Shown here piece by piece: positions 1 through 8,431 of a DNA stretch of 64,000 nucleotides. Source of the stretch: Magnetospira sp. QH-2. GTDB taxonomy: Bacteria > Pseudomonadota > Alphaproteobacteria > Rhodospirillales > Magnetospiraceae. The DNA lies in assembly GCF_000968135.1 (NCBI RefSeq), contig NZ_FO538765.1, positions 248,001-312,000 on the forward strand. The letters are read 5' to 3'. The notes beneath the pieces were generated by a model. That model made no database searches. It worked only from the letters and a program-made list of their open reading frames with translations, and had not been told where the DNA came from. Position 1 is the first letter of the stretch. Each line of letters begins with the position of its first letter. Made by a program: the position numbers and the translations under genes.

Positions 1-147
1 GGCAGTTCCTATGCCACTGCCGGAGCCGCCGCCGCGGGCGGTGTCGCCGCGGGTGCCGTGATGGCGGTTGCCAACACAGCCAAACGCAAAAAGGCCGCCG
101 CAAACCGCGAGCCGGTCACCATTGAAGATCTGAAGGGGGAGGGTTGA
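1..147 (+). CDS. hynS: [NiFe] hydrogenase small subunit, C-terminal end (partial)
   Basis: An open frame enters from the left edge and ends at TGA 145-147, giving a 48-residue tail with an Ala/Gly-rich hydrophobic stretch followed by a basic NTAKRKK segment. That is the usual end of a membrane-anchored [NiFe] hydrogenase small subunit. Assignment rests mainly on position: in group 1e hydrogenases the order is small subunit, Isp1, Isp2, large subunit, and the next three genes match this. No iron-sulfur ligands are visible because the body of the gene lies outside the window. Confidence 0.72.
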   Translation, partial: GSSYATAGAAAAGGVAAGAVMAVANTAKRKKAAANREPVTIEDLKGEG

Positions 148-150
148 GCC

Positions 151-810
151 ATGACTGGAACTGAACTCCTGCTCTGGGCCAAGGGACCGGGCTTCAACAT
201 CGCCCTGATTATCCTTTTGTTCGGCCTATTGCTGAGACTATTCGAAATCCTCTCGTTGGGTCGGCGCCCCGATCGCTCGGTGCCCCGAGGCGACGCCCGC
301 TCGCAGGGCATGAAGACCATGTGGAGCCGCTTCTTCCCCGGCCACGGCATGCTGATGCTGTCGCCGGTGGTGCATATCGCGGGATACGTTTTCCATGCCG
401 GTCTGTTCATCGCCATCTTCCTGTTTGTCCCGCATATCCAACTGTTGGAACAAGTCGTCCAGTTCGCCTGGCCCGGTCTGCCCAGCAATGTGGTTGACGG
501 CGTGACCCTGGTCACCTTGCTGTCCATGATCGCTTTGCTCGTGGCCCGCATGAAGGACCCGGTGAAAAAGATGCTGTCGGGGTTCGAGGACTATCTGACT
601 TGGGTCCTGACCTTCCTGCCGTTGCTGACCGGCTATCTGGCGGTCAACCGGCTGTTCTATGATTATGAAACCATCCTGGCCCTGCACATCCTCAGTGTTG
701 AGCTGCTCATGGTGCTGTTCCCCTTCACCAAGCTCATGCACGCCATCACCTGGGCCTTCGCACGTTACTACTCCGGCACCATCGCCGGCCGGAAGGGAGC
801 CCACTCATGA
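151..810 (+). CDS. isp1: Isp1, membrane b-type cytochrome of group 1e hydrogenase
   Basis: A 219-residue integral membrane protein with about five hydrophobic segments (roughly residues 12-33, 70-95, 112-130, 148-168, 176-200). Histidines lie in or near them (for example FPGHGM and VVHIAGYVFH) and could be heme ligands. It resembles the NarI/DsrM-type cytochrome b family. It starts 3 bases after the small subunit stop and its own stop overlaps the start of isp2 (ATGA), so the genes are translationally coupled. In the group 1e arrangement Isp1 is thought to pass electrons from H2 oxidation between the periplasmic hydrogenase and the quinone pool or Isp2. Confidence 0.85.
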   Translation: MTGTELLLWAKGPGFNIALIILLFGLLLRLFEILSLGRRPDRSVPRGDARSQGMKTMWSRFFPGHGMLMLSPVVHIAGYVFHAGLFIAIFLFVPHIQLLEQVVQFAWPGLPSNVVDGVTLVTLLSMIALLVARMKDPVKKMLSGFEDYLTWVLTFLPLLTGYLAVNRLFYDYETILALHILSVELLMVLFPFTKLMHAITWAFARYYSGTIAGRKGAHS

Positions 811-2090
811 CGCAATCCTTCGAAAACGGACTCAAGTCCATGATGGAACAGATGGATGCGCCCATTGCGTCCTTCCTGTCCTCCTGCGTGCACTGCGGCC
901 TATGCGCCGAGGCTTGCCTGTTCTACACCGAGACCGGCGACCCCAAGTACACGCCGATCCATAAACTCGAACCGCTGAAAAAGATGTGGCGGCGGGAATA
1001 TACCCTTTGGGGAAAGCTGGGCGGCATGGTCGGCCTGTTCCCCAAAGTCACCGAAAAGGACTTCGAGGACTGGGAAGAACTGGTCTACGACTCTTGCACC
1101 ATGTGCGGTCGTTGTTCCATGGCTTGCCCGGTTGGCAATGACATCACCTATATGATCCGCAAGATGCGCGAAGGCTTCTCGGCCGCCGGGTATGTGCCCG
1201 AGGGCATGGCCAAGGCGGGCGTGCGGGCGATCAACGAGATCAGCCCCATCGGCATCAAACCGGCCATGGTTGCCAAGCAGTGCGAGAAGCAATCCAAGGA
1301 AACCGGCCTGCCCATCGAGATGGACAAGGCGGGCGTGGACTACATGGTGTTGCTGTCGTCCATGGAAGTCATGGGCTTCCCCGAGATCATCGGCGCCATG
1401 GCCAAGATCTTCAAGAAGGCAGGGATCACCTGGACCATTTCGTCCAAGGCCTATGAAGCCACCAACATCGGCATTCAGATCGGCAACAAGGAAGTGGCCA
1501 AGTTCCTGGTGCAACGGGTTTATGACGAAGCCGTGGCCCTGGGCGTCAAGGGCGTCATCAGCCCCGAATGCGGCCATGCCTATCAGGCCATCCGCTGGGA
1601 CGGCCCCAACCTGTTGGGCAAGGAATATCCCTTCGAGGTCATCCATCTGGTGGACCTTCTGGGCAAGTTGCAGGCCGAGGGCAAACTGCCCCTGACCGGC
1701 AAGTACCCCAAGAAGCTCACCTACCACGATCCGTGCCAGCTCAATCGGCGCGGCGGTCTCGATATCCCGGCCAACAAGCTCATCGACGCGGTAGCCGAGG
1801 ATTGCACCCCCATGGAAGACGAAGGCGCATGGGGCTGGTGCTGCGGTGGCGGTGGCGGCGTTTCAGCCAATCACCGGGCCGAAGAGTTGCGCTACAAGGT
1901 TTTCGGAATGAAGAAACGCCAGATCGAAAAGATCCGGCCGGAAGAGCTTCTGACCACCTGCGCCAACTGCCGCAACGTCATCGAGGAAGCCCTCGACGAA
2001 TATGAAATGAACCTGCCCGTCATCGGCTTGACCGAACTCCTGGCGGACTACCTGGACGACGGCGGCAAGCCGGGGGAGAGTGAACAATGA
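807..2090 (+). CDS. isp2: Isp2, HdrD-like iron-sulfur protein of group 1e hydrogenase
   Basis: A 427-residue cytoplasmic-type protein. The N-terminal part has two ferredoxin-like clusters, CVHCGLCAEAC near residue 31 and CTMCGRCSMAC near residue 98. The C-terminal part carries cysteine-rich CCG domain motifs (HDPCQL, WCCGGGGG, TCANC) as in heterodisulfide reductase subunit D. It overlaps isp1 by 4 bases and the next gene by 4 bases. Isp1/Isp2 form a DsrMK-like module that links the hydrogenase to a membrane or cytoplasmic redox partner. The physiological partner is not identifiable here. Confidence 0.88.
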   Translation: MTQSFENGLKSMMEQMDAPIASFLSSCVHCGLCAEACLFYTETGDPKYTPIHKLEPLKKMWRREYTLWGKLGGMVGLFPKVTEKDFEDWEELVYDSCTMCGRCSMACPVGNDITYMIRKMREGFSAAGYVPEGMAKAGVRAINEISPIGIKPAMVAKQCEKQSKETGLPIEMDKAGVDYMVLLSSMEVMGFPEIIGAMAKIFKKAGITWTISSKAYEATNIGIQIGNKEVAKFLVQRVYDEAVALGVKGVISPECGHAYQAIRWDGPNLLGKEYPFEVIHLVDLLGKLQAEGKLPLTGKYPKKLTYHDPCQLNRRGGLDIPANKLIDAVAEDCTPMEDEGAWGWCCGGGGGVSANHRAEELRYKVFGMKKRQIEKIRPEELLTTCANCRNVIEEALDEYEMNLPVIGLTELLADYLDDGGKPGESEQ

Positions 2091-3805
2091 CAAAGCGACT
2101 GGTTGTCGACCCCATCACCCGTATCGAGGGCCATCTGCGCATCGAAGCGCAAATGGACGGTGACACCATTACTGGAGCCTATTCCTCCGGCACCATGGTG
2201 CGTGGCCTTGAAATCATCCTGCGTGATCGGGATCCCCGCGACGCCTGGGCTTATGCGCAGCGCATCTGTGGGGTCTGCACCCTGGTCCATGGCATGGCGT
2301 CCATCCGTGCGGTGGAAGATGCCCTGAACTATCAGGTGCCCTACAACGCGCAGATCATTCGCAACCTGATGATCGCCGCCCAATATGTGCATGATCATGT
2401 GATGCATTTCTATCACCTGCATGCCCTGGATTGGGTGGATGTGGTCTCGGCGCTCAAGGCCGATCCCAAGGCAACCTCGGAACTGGCCCAGAGCCTATCC
2501 AGTTGGCCCCTGTCCTCGCCGGGCTATTTCGCCGATACCCAAAAACGCCTGAAAGATTTCGTCGAGCAAGGGCAGTTGGGCATCTTTGCCGGTGGCTACT
2601 GGGGGCACTCGGAATACAAGCTGCCGCCGGAAGCCAATCTGATGGCCGTGGCCCACTATCTCGAAGCCTTGTCCTGGCAGCGTGACGTGGTGGACCTGCA
2701 CGCCATCTTCGGCGGCAAGAACCCGCATCCCATGTTCCTGGTGGGCGGCGTGCCGACCCCGATCAGCCCGGATACGGATTCCGGCCTCAACGCCGAACGC
2801 CTGTCCAAGGTGGCCGATGTTTTAGGCAAGATGCTGACCTTCGTGGATCAGGTATACGTACCCGACACCATTGCCATCGCCAGCTTCTACAAGGACTGGT
2901 TCAAACAGGGCGAAGGTTTGGGCAATTTCATGTGCTTTGGTGATCTGCCTGGCAAGGACATCAAGGATATCGGATCCTTCGGTCTGCCCCGGGGCGCCAT
3001 CCTCAACAAGGATCTCTCGACCATCCATGAAGTGGACCTGCATGATCCCTCGCAGGTGGAAGAGTATGTCTCCCATTCCTGGTACGACTACGAGGGCGGC
3101 AAGGACAAAGGCCTGCATCCCTACGACGGCGAGACCACCTTCAACTACGATGGCCCGACCCCGCCCTACGATCAGCTGGACGTGGAGAAAGGCTATTCCT
3201 GGATGAAGTCGCCCCGCTGGAAAGGCCATGCCATGGAAGTGGGGCCGCTGGCCCGCATCCTGTTGCTCTATGCCAAGGGCCATGAGCAAACCAAGGCCCT
3301 GGCGGACTCCACCCTCAAGACCTTGGATCTGCCGATCGAGGCCATGTTCTCCACCCTTGGCCGCACGGCGGCCCGGACGCTGGAGACCAAGGTCATTGTC
3401 GACATGATGCACGACATGTATGGGCAGCTCATCGCCAACATCAAGGCGGGCGATACCAAGACCCATAACGAGACCCTGTGGGATCCCTCCACCTGGCCGT
3501 CGGAAGCCCGCGGTGCCGGGTTCATGGAAGCCCCGCGTGGCGGACTGTCCCATTGGATCGTCATCAAGAATGGCAAGATCGACAATTACCAGGCGGTTGT
3601 TCCCAGCACCTGGAATGCCGGTCCCCGCGACCCCAAGGGTCAGGCGGGCGCCTACGAAGCGGCTCTGGCCGGTCACAAGCTGGCCAATCAGGAACAACCG
3701 CTGGAGATCCTGCGGACCATCCACAGCTTCGACCCCTGCATCGCCTGCGCCGTGCATCTGACCGGCGAGGACGGTGAGGAATTGTTGCAGCTCAAAGTAA
3801 CTTGA
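2087..3805 (+). CDS. hynL: [NiFe] hydrogenase large subunit
   Basis: A 572-residue protein of normal length for uptake hydrogenase large subunits. The N-terminal RxCGxC motif is RICGVC (C61, C64) and the C-terminal motif is DPCIACAVH (C551, C554, H557); these four cysteines ligate the Ni-Fe site. Fifteen residues follow H557, the tail normally removed by a HupD/HynD-type endopeptidase during maturation. No maturation gene lies in the window. The gene overlaps isp2 (ATGA at 2087) and is followed by a strong hairpin terminator, so it is the last gene of the operon. The hynS-isp1-isp2-hynL order identifies group 1e. Confidence 0.95.
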   Translation: MTKRLVVDPITRIEGHLRIEAQMDGDTITGAYSSGTMVRGLEIILRDRDPRDAWAYAQRICGVCTLVHGMASIRAVEDALNYQVPYNAQIIRNLMIAAQYVHDHVMHFYHLHALDWVDVVSALKADPKATSELAQSLSSWPLSSPGYFADTQKRLKDFVEQGQLGIFAGGYWGHSEYKLPPEANLMAVAHYLEALSWQRDVVDLHAIFGGKNPHPMFLVGGVPTPISPDTDSGLNAERLSKVADVLGKMLTFVDQVYVPDTIAIASFYKDWFKQGEGLGNFMCFGDLPGKDIKDIGSFGLPRGAILNKDLSTIHEVDLHDPSQVEEYVSHSWYDYEGGKDKGLHPYDGETTFNYDGPTPPYDQLDVEKGYSWMKSPRWKGHAMEVGPLARILLLYAKGHEQTKALADSTLKTLDLPIEAMFSTLGRTAARTLETKVIVDMMHDMYGQLIANIKAGDTKTHNETLWDPSTWPSEARGAGFMEAPRGGLSHWIVIKNGKIDNYQAVVPSTWNAGPRDPKGQAGAYEAALAGHKLANQEQPLEILRTIHSFDPCIACAVHLTGEDGEELLQLKVT

Positions 3806-3829
3806 ACGTAGTCACACCCTGCGTTCTTT

Positions 3830-3858
3830 CCGGGCCCCTTCGGGGGTCCGGCTTTTTT
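3830..3858 (+). terminator. Rho-independent terminator of the hydrogenase operon
   Basis: A 9-bp stem (3830-3838 with 3843-3851, one G-U type pair) closes a TTCG tetraloop and is followed by CTTTTTT. It lies 25 bases after the hynL stop, and its T-run touches the end of the convergent oxidoreductase gene. Confidence 0.9.
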
Positions 3859-4477
3859 ATGCCGCCAACCAGGCCTCGACGTCCGGCCAGAGTTCGGCAA
3901 AGGGACGGTAGCCGGTGGCCACGGCGCGGGCGTCGCGGCCCTCGCGCAGGAGCAGGGTGGGGAAGCCCTTGACCCCCCAGGCCTGCACCGCCTTGAATTC
4001 CTCGTAGGTGGTCTGTTTGGCCTCGTTGCTGTCGAAAGCCTCTAAGAAAGCCTCCCGATTCAGAGCCAATTCTTCGGCCAGGTCGGCCAATACATCGGCC
4101 TGGGTGATGTCATGGTTATCGACATAAAAGGCCCGGTGCGCTCCGTGCAGCATGGGCACGGCGGATTCCCTGTCCAGGTGCCGGGCGGTGACCACGGCCC
4201 GGCAGGCAGGCTCGGTGTCATAGACGAATTCGTGGTCGTTCAAGAGATCAAGATTGAATCCCTGGCCGGTGCGCGTCGCCACCCCGGCCCAGGCCTCGCG
4301 GATGTAGTTGCGCAAATCCTTATCCCAGGGTTCCTTGGTATAAGGTCGCAGACCACCCACGCGCAGGGAGACCGGTACCTCACCGGCAAGATTCTCGGTC
4401 AGGCTGGCAAATACCGGCGCAAACCCCCAGCACCAGGAACACATGGGATCGGCTATGAGCAGGATTTCACGGTCCAT
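3857..4477 (-). CDS. DsbA-family thiol oxidoreductase
   Basis: A 206-residue thioredoxin-fold protein with the active-site motif CSWC in DPMCSWCWGF near residue 11, and the late GFPTLLL segment typical of the cis-proline loop of the DsbA/FrnE family. There is no signal peptide, so it is probably cytoplasmic. I chose ATG 4477 because GAGGG lies 8 bases upstream; longer frames (ATG 4495, or 4564) add residues outside the domain. Substrate unknown. It is convergent with the hydrogenase operon and downstream of a TetR gene that may or may not control it. Confidence 0.8.
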   Translation of the reverse strand: MDREILLIADPMCSWCWGFAPVFASLTENLAGEVPVSLRVGGLRPYTKEPWDKDLRNYIREAWAGVATRTGQGFNLDLLNDHEFVYDTEPACRAVVTARHLDRESAVPMLHGAHRAFYVDNHDITQADVLADLAEELALNREAFLEAFDSNEAKQTTYEEFKAVQAWGVKGFPTLLLREGRDARAVATGYRPFAELWPDVEAWLAA

Positions 4478-4602
4478 CAAAGTTCCCTCAGGCATGCGGC
4501 AGAAAAGGCTCACGAATGAGCTCGCTCGGTCAAAAACCAGACTGAGCCTACCGCGTGCACCCAAAAAGGGTCAATTCACCCTTTCGTTGGGCTCTTGGGA
4601 AT

Positions 4603-5247
4603 TCAGTTGCCCTTGCCGAACAGGCTATCGAAGAAGCCGCCTTTGCTGGCCGCCTTGCCATCGCCGGTGCGGCACCACAGCGCGTTCTTGGCGCTATCGG
4701 CGATCACCTGCAAGGATTGACGATCATCGCTGACCTTCGACATCACCCGCAGCCCCTGAATGGTGCCAACGATATACCGCGCCAAAGCCGCCACATCGGC
4801 ATCCGGGGCCAGGTCTTCCTCGGTCTGGGCCCGGCGCAGAAGCTCAATGAGCGGAGCGTTCAAGCCGTTCAGCGCCTCGGTGACCGTTTCCGCTACCGCC
4901 GCATCCCGTCCGGCCAACTCGGTCACCGTATTGGTGATCAGGCAGCCCTTGCGGCTGGCGGCGCCTTCTTGCACCACCACATCCAACAGGCCATCAATGA
5001 TGGTGCGAGCGCTGGCGGTGGTGGCCGTCTGCAAATGACGGCGCACGACGGACTGTTCCAAATAGTGGCTCAAGGCCTCCTGAAACAGCGTCGCTTTGTC
5101 ACCGAAGGCATTGTACAGACTGCCTCGTTTCAGTCCGGTAGCGCCTTCCAGGTCTTGAATGGACGTGGCTTCGAAACCACGCGACCAAAAGACCTCAACA
5201 ACCTTATTCATCACTTCATTTTGATCGAATTCCCTGGGGCGTGCCAT
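4603..5247 (-). CDS. TetR/AcrR family transcriptional regulator
   Basis: A 214-residue regulator with an N-terminal helix-turn-helix (residues about 10-55, containing GLKRGSLYNAFGDK, a typical TetR recognition helix) and a helical ligand-binding C-terminal domain. The sequence GAGGAG lies about 10 bases before ATG 5247. The ligand is unknown. The tail is Gly/Lys/Phe rich (GGFFDSLFGKGN) and beyond the usual domain. No palindromic operator was recognised in its short upstream region. Confidence 0.85.
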   Translation of the reverse strand: MARPREFDQNEVMNKVVEVFWSRGFEATSIQDLEGATGLKRGSLYNAFGDKATLFQEALSHYLEQSVVRRHLQTATTASARTIIDGLLDVVVQEGAASRKGCLITNTVTELAGRDAAVAETVTEALNGLNAPLIELLRRAQTEEDLAPDADVAALARYIVGTIQGLRVMSKVSDDRQSLQVIADSAKNALWCRTGDGKAASKGGFFDSLFGKGN

Positions 5248-5295
5248 GCTCCCTACTCCTCGTCTCTCTATTCTTGAACGATATTTTATATCATG

Positions 5296-6447
5296 TTAGC
5301 CGAAAAGGGAAGGTTCATCCGTCACTCCGGCGGCGATACGGGCCTTTTGTAGGCTTTTGCGTTCCCGCTGACTTTCCGATTTGAGCTGCCCACAAGCGGC
5401 CATGATGTCGCGGCCTCGCGGCACACGGATCGGCGCAGAAAGGCCTAAGTCATTAAGTAAGTTTGAAAATTTCTTCATGACGGCGGGCGGTGAAGGTTCA
5501 TAGCCGCAGCCCGGCCAGGCATTAAAGGGCAGCAAATTGACCTTGGCCGGAAGGTCTTTTAAGCGGCGCGCCAATTCGCGTGCATCGGCCTCAGAATCAT
5601 TGATCCCATTCAGCAATAGATATTCAAAAGTGATCCTCCGGGCATTACTCGCGCCAGGATAGTCCCGGCAGGCGGCAAATAGCGCATCCAAAGGATATTT
5701 CTTGTTGATGGGCATCAGTTCATCGCGCAACTCATCATTGACCGCATGCAGGCTGATGGCCAAATCGGTGTTCACCTCTTCCCCGTAGCGCTTCATCATC
5801 GGCACCACGCCCGACGTGGACAGGGTGATGCGGCGGCGCGAGATACCCAGGCCCTCGGCGTCCATGGCAATCAGCATGGCGTCGCGCACGGCCTCGTAAT
5901 TGAACAGCGGTTCGCCCATGCCCATAACGACAATATTAGTCAGCTGCCGCGAGCCGTCGTTGGGGGTCGGCCATTCGCCGGCGGCGTCGCGGGCGCTCAT
6001 GAACTGGCCGACAATCTCCCCAGCGGTCAAATTGCGCACCAGAAGCTGCGTGCCCGTATGGCAGAATCGGCAGGTCAGGGTACAGCCCACCTGGGTCGAG
6101 ATGCAGACCGCGCCCCGGTCGGTTTCGGGGATATGCACGGTCTCCGCCTCGTTACCGTCGGCGAATCGCAGCAGCCACTTGGCGGTGCCGTCGCTGGACT
6201 TCTGTTCCTGCACCAATTTCGGGCGGCCGACCACGTAGTGATCCTTCATGCGTTCCCGCAGCGGCTTGGCCAGGGTGGTCATGGCGGCGAAGTCGGTTTC
6301 GCCTTGATGATAGATCCAATGCCACAACTGCTTGGCACGAAAGGGCTTTTCTCCGAAAGCCTGCATTTCGGCCTTCAGTTCGTCGCGGGTCAGGCCCAGC
6401 AAATCCTTGCGCGTATCGTCGGTTGCGATGTCCATGGCGCCGAACAT
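5296..6447 (-). CDS. rlmN: Dual-specificity 23S rRNA/tRNA A2503/A37 C2-methyltransferase RlmN
   Basis: A 383-residue radical SAM enzyme that methylates C2 of A2503 in 23S rRNA and A37 of some tRNAs. The CxxxCxxC cluster is CTLTCRFC, followed by HTGTQ. The GMGEPLFNY motif and the late RDIMAACGQL motif holding the conserved resolving cysteine are present. Start is uncertain: ATG 6447 gives MFGAMD, ATG 6435 would remove four residues, and neither has a clear ribosome binding site. Length fits the family. Confidence 0.96.
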   Translation of the reverse strand: MFGAMDIATDDTRKDLLGLTRDELKAEMQAFGEKPFRAKQLWHWIYHQGETDFAAMTTLAKPLRERMKDHYVVGRPKLVQEQKSSDGTAKWLLRFADGNEAETVHIPETDRGAVCISTQVGCTLTCRFCHTGTQLLVRNLTAGEIVGQFMSARDAAGEWPTPNDGSRQLTNIVVMGMGEPLFNYEAVRDAMLIAMDAEGLGISRRRITLSTSGVVPMMKRYGEEVNTDLAISLHAVNDELRDELMPINKKYPLDALFAACRDYPGASNARRITFEYLLLNGINDSEADARELARRLKDLPAKVNLLPFNAWPGCGYEPSPPAVMKKFSNLLNDLGLSAPIRVPRGRDIMAACGQLKSESQRERKSLQKARIAAGVTDEPSLFG

Positions 6448-6478
6448 ATAGGCGCATTCACCGAGTTTTGGAAGGGCT

Positions 6479-7198
6479 CTAAAACAAAAGGTCGAATAAC
6501 AACGGGAGAAGGATGGCCGTGGCCAGACCGTTCAACCCCATGGCGAGACCGGCAAAGGCCCCCGATACCGGATGAACTTCCAGCGCCCGGGCGGTGCCGA
6601 TGCCGTGGCTGGCGGTGCCCATGGCCAGCCCCCGGGCCTCCCGGTCCTTGATCCGCAGCACATTGAGCACGAAGCCGCCGAACAGAGCGCCGGTCATGCC
6701 GGTCAGGATCACCAACACAGCGGTCAGACTGGGTAGGCCGCCAAGCTTTTCGGCGATACCCATGGCAATGGGGGTGGTCACCGACTTGGGCGCCAGGGAG
6801 ATCACCGTCTGTCGCGAGGCCTCCATGGCCCAGGCGATGACCACGGCACTAGACGCGGCAGTCACCGAGCCAAGCACCAGCGAGACCCCCACCGCCAGGG
6901 CGGATTTGCGGATCTGGGCAAAATGCAGATAGAGCGGCACAGCCAAGGCCACCGTGGCCGGGCCGAGCATGAAATGGACGAACTGGGCGCCCTCGAAATA
7001 GGTGGCGTAGTCCGTATCGGTGGCCAGCAAGAAAGCCACCAGCATCAACACCGCCAGCAGCACCGGATTGAACAAGGGAAACCGCCCGGCACGGCGATAG
7101 ATCCAGTCACCGATCTGATAGGCCACCAAGGTCAGGGTCAGCGCCGTCAGAGGACTGGCCGAGAGATAAACCCAAATCTGTTGCAGCTCGTTGTTCAT
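6479..7198 (-). CDS. lrgB: LrgB/CidB family membrane protein
   Basis: A 239-residue polytopic membrane protein with the LrgB signatures SLAPKSVTTPIAMGIAEKLG and GTASHGIGTARALE. ATG 7198 overlaps the stop of lrgA (ATGA), so the start is decided by coupling. LrgA/LrgB pairs form a holin-like or metabolite-transport system (pyruvate or related compounds in some bacteria) in the inner membrane. Confidence 0.92.
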   Translation of the reverse strand: MNNELQQIWVYLSASPLTALTLTLVAYQIGDWIYRRAGRFPLFNPVLLAVLMLVAFLLATDTDYATYFEGAQFVHFMLGPATVALAVPLYLHFAQIRKSALAVGVSLVLGSVTAASSAVVIAWAMEASRQTVISLAPKSVTTPIAMGIAEKLGGLPSLTAVLVILTGMTGALFGGFVLNVLRIKDREARGLAMGTASHGIGTARALEVHPVSGAFAGLAMGLNGLATAILLPLLFDLLF

Positions 7199-7548
7199 TG
7201 CTTGGGTCCGCCCAAGCGCATCAGATATTTCATTGCCAGGCCGGTGACCGCGATGGTCAGGATCGTCGAAGCGATCAAGGCCACCAGAACCGCTTCCCAT
7301 TCCGCCTGCAACAGACGCAGGTGGATCATTACCCCCACCCCGGCGGGAACGAATAATAAGGACAGATGCTGTAGCAGGCCGTTGGCGGTGGATTGCAGTC
7401 CTTCCGGCGCGCTGCCTCGGATCATCAATCCGACGAACAGCAAAGCCATGCCAATCACCGGCCCGGGAACGGGAATGCCCGTGGCCAGGGCGACGGCCTC
7501 GCCCGCCAATTGGCAGGCCAGCAACAAGGTGACGAACTTCAGGAACAT
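7195..7548 (-). CDS. lrgA: LrgA/CidA family holin-like protein
   Basis: A 117-residue protein with four predicted membrane helices and the family motifs PVPGPVIGMALLF and LLFVPAGVGVM. The open frame extends upstream to 7740, but that extension is soluble, lies inside the hemerythrin gene region and has no family similarity, so ATG 7548 is chosen. It pairs with lrgB through a 4-base overlap. Confidence 0.9.
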   Translation of the reverse strand: MFLKFVTLLLACQLAGEAVALATGIPVPGPVIGMALLFVGLMIRGSAPEGLQSTANGLLQHLSLLFVPAGVGVMIHLRLLQAEWEAVLVALIASTILTIAVTGLAMKYLMRLGGPKQ

Positions 7549-7567
7549 GGAGCCATTACCAGCCCGG

Positions 7568-7981
7568 TCAGGCGGCACCGTTGCGCTTGGCCACGTGGTC
7601 TCGGATGCGCATGTCGCTGACCAGCACGTGGGTCTGAATCCACACGGTGACAAAATCAATGAAGCCGGGGAAATCGAATTCTGCCGGAGCTTCGGTGAAG
7701 CGTTTGTTATAGTCGGCAACCGCCTGGCGCAGGTTTTCATGCTCGAACTTGTGTGGCACCAGATCGGGGAACTGTACCGATTCCATCAGCGCCTCTTCGT
7801 CGGCGAAATGCTTCAAGCAGTAGTCCAGCAAGGCATCCAGGGCGCGGCGCAAGGCAGCGCCGTTTTTTCCCGCCGCATAGTCATCGCGCAATTCCGCAAT
7901 CAGTTCGAACAGCTTCTGATGCTGCTGATCGACCTTCCCCACCCCGATTTCATACCTGGAATTCCAGGATATGGTGCGCAT
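7568..7981 (-). CDS. Bacteriohemerythrin (O2-binding di-iron protein)
   Basis: A 137-residue single-domain hemerythrin. The di-iron ligands can be read in order: DQQHQKL, CLKHFADEE, HKFEHENL and HVLVSD, matching the H-H-E-H-H-D pattern. ATG 7981 is chosen over the GTG at 7996 because GGGGGA lies 8 bases upstream of it. Bacteriohemerythrins store, deliver or sense O2, which fits a microaerobic hydrogen oxidiser. It lies 19 bases upstream of lrgA on the same strand, so they may be co-transcribed. Confidence 0.93.
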   Translation of the reverse strand: MRTISWNSRYEIGVGKVDQQHQKLFELIAELRDDYAAGKNGAALRRALDALLDYCLKHFADEEALMESVQFPDLVPHKFEHENLRQAVADYNKRFTEAPAEFDFPGFIDFVTVWIQTHVLVSDMRIRDHVAKRNGAA

Positions 7982-8143
7982 TGGAGCATCCCCCACTTCT
8001 AGTTCTTCTCACTTATTTGTTATTGGTATGATGTTGCCCGTTCCCAGGCTCAAGTGCAAGCGGGAACGCGGCAGGCGGTGCCGTCATGGTCCTTTGGGGT
8101 CCGGGTCTCCTTTCCTCCTCTCCCTGCGTGACAACAATTCTCC

Positions 8144-8172
8144 TTGAATTCCACAGTTCCTGGCGGTATTGG
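8144..8172 (+). promoter_or_regulatory. Candidate promoter for the asd attenuator transcript
   Basis: TTGAAT (8144-8149) and TATTGG (8167-8172) are separated by 17 bases and would start transcription just before the leader peptide's ribosome binding site. The -10 box is poor, so this is only a suggestion based on position. Confidence 0.25.
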
Positions 8173-8197
8173 TGGCGGTGACGGAGAAAGAACGATC

Positions 8198-8305
8198 ATG
8201 TCTTACGCAGAGGCCCTCATGAGCATCGACCCGCAAGCCCTCCCGGGCTTGGCCGGTGCCCTGTGCCCGTCCGTCATCACCAAAACCCGGACCACTACCA
8301 CCTGA
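8198..8305 (+). CDS. Threonine-rich leader peptide of the asd attenuator
   Basis: A 35-codon frame starts at ATG 8198, eight bases after GGAGAAAG (8183-8190). Its last eight residues are TKTRTTTT, i.e. six threonine codons out of eight, directly before TGA 8303-8305. A run of regulatory codons just ahead of mutually exclusive hairpins is the signature of amino-acid attenuation, as in the thrABC leader of enterobacteria. The downstream gene asd makes aspartate semialdehyde, the precursor of threonine, so the codon bias matches the pathway. The peptide itself is not expected to have a function. Confidence 0.8.
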   Translation: MSYAEALMSIDPQALPGLAGALCPSVITKTRTTTT

Positions 8306-8309
8306 GCAA

Positions 8310-8367
8310 CGCGGGCCGGATCACATTTGATGCAACAAGGCCCGCGAGGACGCTCCCGCGGGCTTTT
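8310..8367 (+). terminator. Attenuator: antiterminator and Rho-independent terminator upstream of asd
   Basis: Segment CGCGGGCC (8310-8317) pairs perfectly with GGCCCGCG (8339-8346), and the same second segment pairs with CGCGGGC (8357-8363) to form a terminator stem followed by TTTT. The two structures are mutually exclusive. With a ribosome stalled at the threonine codons (8279-8302) the antiterminator could form; with threonine available the ribosome would reach the stop and cover 8310-8317, leaving the terminator free. The logic is inferred; the complementarity is read directly. Confidence 0.82.
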
Positions 8368-8431
8368 GGTTATCTAAAGACAGCCTCTCGGGACCGTGGT
8401 CGCGGGACCATATGGAGAAAGGAATAAGACG

